A stretch of 6,131 nt of DNA from Hyphomicrobiales bacterium (GTDB lineage Bacteria; Pseudomonadota; Alphaproteobacteria; Rhizobiales; JAUVMS01): assembly GCA_030600135.1 (NCBI GenBank), contig JAUVMS010000220.1, forward strand, positions 1 through 6,131, written 5' to 3'. Shown here piece by piece: positions 5,750-6,131 of the stretch (positions are counted from its first letter, which is position 1; every line of letters starts with the position of its first letter). The position numbers and the translations under genes were made by a program. Under the pieces are notes generated by a model, which did not search any database, had not been told where the DNA came from, and saw only the letters and a program-made list of their open reading frames with translations.

Positions 5750-6131
5750 CTGTGATCTCCCTAGTACGTAATTCTTCTTTCAATTTGCCGTCCGCCTGCC
5801 CTGTGACTCTATCAATGCCGTAAAAGCCCTCGCGGGCAAGAAATGCGCGCGTTGGAGCCAGGTAGTCCGTGAGATCCTTGTCAGGGAGGAATATTTCTTC
5901 GCGAAGGGTATTGTTTGAACAAAGGTGCCAGACATCGTAGTCGTGATCTATTCCCGTCATTTCTCTGGCTGGAATACTCTCCCGCGACGCAATGCACGTG
6001 GCGGTGAACTCAGCTTCGACACCTGCTTCGCCGCTCAAAAGATAAACGCCGACTTTGGGGCGCACCCGCGCCCGCCTCCCGCTGCTCACGCGTCGGAATA
6101 AATCGGAAAACGCGCCGTTAGCGCACGCGCC
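5742..6131 (-). CDS. Unrecognised soluble protein, C-terminal part, running off the window
   Basis: The frame stays open from the TAG stop at 5744-5742 to the window edge, giving 129 visible residues. I do not recognise a family. The visible part is hydrophilic, with no membrane segment. It holds a short beta-like start (KVGVYLLSG), an EFTATCIASRES stretch, an acidic and aromatic segment GIDHDYDVWHLC, then TDYLAPTRAFLAREGFYGID and a charged tail. A GTG at 6089 could start a 115-residue form, but no Shine-Dalgarno precedes it. The codons upstream of it read as plausible protein (NGAFSDLFRR), so I think the real start lies beyond the window. The 3' end overlaps the PsiE-family gene by 8 nt and contains its ribosome binding site, which argues that this is a real, translated gene in the same operon. 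The reading frame is reasonably secure; the function is unknown. Confidence 0.6.
   Translation of the reverse strand, partial: GACANGAFSDLFRRVSSGRRARVRPKVGVYLLSGEAGVEAEFTATCIASRESIPAREMTGIDHDYDVWHLCSNNTLREEIFLPDKDLTDYLAPTRAFLAREGFYGIDRVTGQADGKLKEELRTREITDG
5757..5762 (-). promoter_or_regulatory. Ribosome binding site of the PsiE-family gene
   Basis: On the minus strand AGGGAG lies 7 nt before ATG 5749, inside the last codons of the upstream gene. It decides the start and suits a coupled gene pair. Confidence 0.65.

Overview
The window is G+C-rich (roughly 60% by eye), densely coded and bacterial. The close match of its NadB, NadC, ChrA and ChrB-type proteins to alphaproteobacterial forms, and the small two-helix membrane protein, suggest an alphaproteobacterium, probably Hyphomicrobiales (Bradyrhizobium/Nitrobacteraceae-like). 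That placement is inference from protein style; no rRNA or other marker is present.

Layout. (1) 2-2022, plus strand: the 3' part of nadB (L-aspartate oxidase, its N-terminus lying before the window) overlapping by 4 nt the complete nadC (quinolinate phosphoribosyltransferase). This is the distal part of a de novo NAD operon; nadA would be expected upstream. (2) 2023-2695: two short intergenic stretches around a 75-residue two-helix membrane protein of unknown function. The upstream stretch holds a hairpin whose loop is complementary to the small gene's own ribosome binding site. The downstream stretch holds a good sigma70-like promoter followed by a dyad. (3) 2696-4841, plus strand: a compact chromate-resistance operon. 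Its first gene encodes a rhodanese domain fused to the ChrB C-terminal domain; 4 nt later comes a full-length two-half ChrA chromate transporter. (4) 4842-5275: about 430 bases with no convincing gene. A pair of 15-bp direct repeats abuts the end of the next gene. (5) 5276-6131, minus strand: a PsiE-family four-helix membrane protein, overlapped by 8 nt by an upstream unrecognised gene that runs off the window edge. The two are probably co-transcribed and converge on chrA.

How the genes work together. NadB oxidises L-aspartate to iminoaspartate, NadA (outside) makes quinolinate, and NadC converts quinolinate to nicotinate mononucleotide. The chr pair is a separate transcription unit: ChrA extrudes chromate, and the rhodanese-ChrB protein probably acts in the cytosol on chromate stress or thiol/sulfur chemistry. 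It lacks the N-terminal part found in regulatory ChrB proteins, so it is probably not the operon's repressor. The most interesting points are this fusion with its putative operator-like dyad, the anti-Shine-Dalgarno hairpin, and the unrecognised partner gene of the PsiE protein. I see no CRISPR array, insertion sequence, tRNA or rRNA, and nothing that clearly amounts to a new system.
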